Part shown: piece by piece, positions 3,944 to 6,021 of the stretch
Numbering within the stretch: the first letter of the stretch is position 1
Layout: every line of letters starts with the position of its first letter
Origin: an uncultured Clostridia bacterium
Lineage (GTDB): Bacteria; Bacillota; Clostridia; Christensenellales; QALW01
Assembly: GCA_900550765.1 (NCBI GenBank)
Contig: URTC01000109.1
Coordinates: 1 to 6,021, forward strand
DNA length: 6,021 bases
Direction of reading: 5' to 3'
The notes under the pieces: model-generated
The model's input: only the letters and a program-made list of their open reading frames with translations
Database searches by the model: none
Told to the model about the DNA's origin: nothing
Made by a program: the position numbers and the translations under genes

Positions 3944-6021
3944 ATGAAAAAGGCTTTAGGCATTCTGCTTGCACTGACGCTGGCCGTCGGCGCGTTTGCA
4001 GGATTGTCACTGCTTTCCGTTTCGGCGGCTACTTCTCAGACCACAATTGTGGACGGCGAGTATCTGTACGATGATTTTGAAGAGGAAAGCAATGCGTATT
4101 TTGTTCCGCAGTCCAGCGGTACGGTGGAACTTGTCAGCAAGGCTGACGGCGCGCCTGTGCGCTCCGGCGATTCTTCCCTGATGTTCTCGGGGGGAACGGC
4201 AACGTATACATCGCCTGCTCTTACTGTGGTAACTACCATAAAGGTTGTGGACGGCGCGGGTACCTACATGCTCAGCACCTGGGTATATTTTGAAACGCTG
4301 CCCGAGGGACATACGGAGGAAAAACCCAAAACAATGCAGAGCACGTTCCGCGGTTCGGCGAATTTGCAAGGAAGCAATGCATATTGGAATTTTGCATCCA
4401 GCGCGATTAAGCAGGGAGAATGGTTCTATATCAATACTTTCTGCGAGCTGAACGAGGCACAGGCAGCAGATGAAAAACTGCAGCTTATGTTCGACGGCGT
4501 GGGCAACGGTTCTGTTTTCTACTTGGATGACTTTTCCTTTGTAAAAATTCCCGGTGATTTTATCGGCGTATACAGTACCATTAAAGATCCTTTCCTGAAT
4601 GGTTCCGGCGTGCTTACCGGTGAAAAAATGCCCGCCGAAGAGGGCAAGGTCAGCTTTACGCTGTATAATCTGAATGACCAGCCGGTTACGCCTCAAATCC
4701 AAGTACGGGCAAACGACAGCAAGTGGACCACTAAGCTTGTGTATAAAGAAACCACGATTCCGGCCGGCGGCTGCGCTACTATTGCGGTGGATGTTTCCAG
4801 CATCGAATATTCGGCAACTGATTTCTGGCTCATCTATATGCTGGATGCCAATGGCAAAGAATTGACGGGTGAAAATTATCTTTTTGGGTATGGCGTCAAA
4901 GGTCAGACAGGTGTTAGTCAGTTTAATAACCTGCAAAATATTACAAAAAAGGTAGTAGCCGTATTGGACGGCACGATTTCCGTAACCAATGAAAATACCG
5001 ATAAAGGCCTGGCCTTCCACAAGTTTACAGAGAAAAAGGTTTTTGGCATAGAAGATACCTTTACAGCGGTTCCCGCAGACGGCTGCACGTTTGACGGCTG
5101 GTATGCCGGTGATACTCCGGTAAGCAGCGATGCAACGATTACCTTTGACAATACCTGCATTGTAAATGCAATCGCGGATAAAAACCTTACCGCCAAATTC
5201 AGCGGCACCGTTTCTGATACGGTTCTATTAGGCGACGGCACACTGGAAGAAAGCGATAAAGGCTGGATGCCGTTCTCCACCCATGGCGGTACGCTGACCC
5301 GTGTGGACGGCGGTGCCAACGGTACGAATAAGGCAATGCAGGTTACAGGCGGCGGCACATCTAAACCTTCCTATTCTGCTTTAGGTTTTGACGTTGGCCC
5401 CGCAATCATCAATGACGCTGAAAACGGCTATGCCGGTGCCGGCGCCGGTACGTATAAGCTTAGCTTTTACGCTAAACTGAGTGCAGACGCCTCAGTGGAA
5501 AGCGCAAAGATTAAGATCTTCTTAAATTCCCAGATTCATAAGAGTGCAAATGATATGGTAAAGGAATTCGGCGGAGAAGCCAGTGACTATGTAGCCACGT
5601 ACGTTGCCTGCACTGATTTATTCGACCTGACCAAAGAATGGCAGCAGTTCACCATCGATGTAAAAGTGTCCGAAGCTTACCTGGAGCAGATTACGCGTCT
5701 GTATGAAGAAAAAGGCTACAAAGATGCATATACGCTTTTGATTCGCTTCGATGGTTCCGAAGGCATGTATAAAAATGGCGTTACCGGCGACGCATATTTA
5801 GTAGATGAACTTACCTTGGTTAAAGAAGGCCAGGGTGAAGAACCGGTAACGCCCCCGGAGGAAAAGACCCCGGTAGGCGTAAAGTGGACCTTTACCAAGG
5901 ACTTCTCTGGTGAACCGTATTTCTGCAGTACAGCTGCTGCAGGCTTTATCAGCGAGGCTGACGTAAAGAATGGTAAAGTAACGAAGAACATCGTCGTTTC
6001 CAATACCGGCAGCGAGGATAT
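3944..6021 (+). CDS. Large modular secreted protein, CBM-like domains plus InlB-like repeat (partial, runs off the right edge)
   Basis: The frame is open from ATG 3944 to the window end: 692 complete codons with no stop. Residues 1-28 are a Sec signal peptide: MKK, a long hydrophobic core, and probable cleavage after VSA (26-28). Residues about 37-202 form a beta-rich, jellyroll-like region ending VFYLDDFSFVK, the typical closing strand of family 4/9/22-type carbohydrate-binding modules. Residues 203-320 look like another beta-sandwich. Residues 335-420 resemble an InlB B-repeat/bacterial repeat: FTAVPADGCTFDGWYAGD, then ITFDNTCIVNAIADKNLTAKF in shortened form. Residues 421-628 form a second CBM-like region, with GAGTYKLSFYAKLS and closing strand AYLVDELTLVKEG. 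An acidic Pro-containing linker (629-643) leads to a further domain starting VGVKWTFTKDF. No catalytic domain or cell-wall anchor is visible; either may lie beyond the edge. It is probably extracellular or surface-bound and glycan-interacting. Domain names rest on pattern likeness and are less certain than the signal peptide and reading frame. Confidence 0.85.
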   Translation, partial: MKKALGILLALTLAVGAFAGLSLLSVSAATSQTTIVDGEYLYDDFEEESNAYFVPQSSGTVELVSKADGAPVRSGDSSLMFSGGTATYTSPALTVVTTIKVVDGAGTYMLSTWVYFETLPEGHTEEKPKTMQSTFRGSANLQGSNAYWNFASSAIKQGEWFYINTFCELNEAQAADEKLQLMFDGVGNGSVFYLDDFSFVKIPGDFIGVYSTIKDPFLNGSGVLTGEKMPAEEGKVSFTLYNLNDQPVTPQIQVRANDSKWTTKLVYKETTIPAGGCATIAVDVSSIEYSATDFWLIYMLDANGKELTGENYLFGYGVKGQTGVSQFNNLQNITKKVVAVLDGTISVTNENTDKGLAFHKFTEKKVFGIEDTFTAVPADGCTFDGWYAGDTPVSSDATITFDNTCIVNAIADKNLTAKFSGTVSDTVLLGDGTLEESDKGWMPFSTHGGTLTRVDGGANGTNKAMQVTGGGTSKPSYSALGFDVGPAIINDAENGYAGAGAGTYKLSFYAKLSADASVESAKIKIFLNSQIHKSANDMVKEFGGEASDYVATYVACTDLFDLTKEWQQFTIDVKVSEAYLEQITRLYEEKGYKDAYTLLIRFDGSEGMYKNGVTGDAYLVDELTLVKEGQGEEPVTPPEEKTPVGVKWTFTKDFSGEPYFCSTAAAGFISEADVKNGKVTKNIVVSNTGSED

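Noticed and set aside
4007..5020. Long 337-codon open frame on the - strand
   Set aside because: It is antisense to the secreted-protein gene, which has a signal peptide, promoter, ribosome binding site and domain-like composition. The - strand product shows no recognisable domain, and I see no ribosome binding site for it.
4918..6003. Minus-strand open frames at 4918-5358 and 5716-6003
   Set aside because: Both are antisense to the open secreted-protein frame, without a ribosome binding site or recognisable protein features.

Overview
The window looks like chromosomal DNA from a Gram-positive, Clostridia-type bacterium (Bacillota). The supporting signs are strong GGAGG-type ribosome binding sites, near-consensus sigma-A promoters, a T-box riboswitch in front of an aminoacyl-tRNA synthetase gene, a prolyl-tRNA synthetase of the bacterial type with two Cys pairs flanking its editing insertion, and a very large modular secreted protein. 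Codon use is moderately GC-rich, while the intergenic regulatory DNA is AT-rich. All supported genes lie on the + strand; I see no tRNA, rRNA, CRISPR array or mobile element.

Region by region: (1) bases 1-152 hold the last 49 codons of an unrecognised gene. (2) Ten bases later, probably in the same operon, is a complete FGGY-family sugar kinase (163-1734) of a subfamily with no firmly assignable substrate. (3) Bases 1731-2024 are a regulatory block. A promoter whose -35 box overlaps the kinase stop codon drives a T-box leader. That leader has a kink-turn, a specifier loop reading CCC (proline), both distal T-loop elements, a T-box/antiterminator and a competing rho-independent terminator. (4) proS (2047-3765) encodes a 572-aa prolyl-tRNA synthetase. 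(5) Bases 3766-3943 carry the proS terminator, an A/T-rich UP-like stretch, a second promoter and a ribosome binding site. (6) From 3944 to the right edge runs an open secreted protein of at least 692 residues. It has a signal peptide, two carbohydrate-binding-module-like beta-sandwich regions, an InlB-like repeat and an acidic proline-containing linker.

How they work together: the kinase and the gene before it probably belong to a sugar-catabolic operon. proS is a separate unit tuned by uncharged tRNA-Pro. No terminator separates the kinase from the T-box leader, so the T-box terminator is probably also the 3' end of the sugar operon. The secreted protein has its own promoter and is likely a surface or extracellular polysaccharide-interacting protein. 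The T-box was read by hand pairing and is the best-supported regulatory result. I found no clear evidence of a wholly new system; the least explained items are the kinase subfamily and the modular secreted protein.
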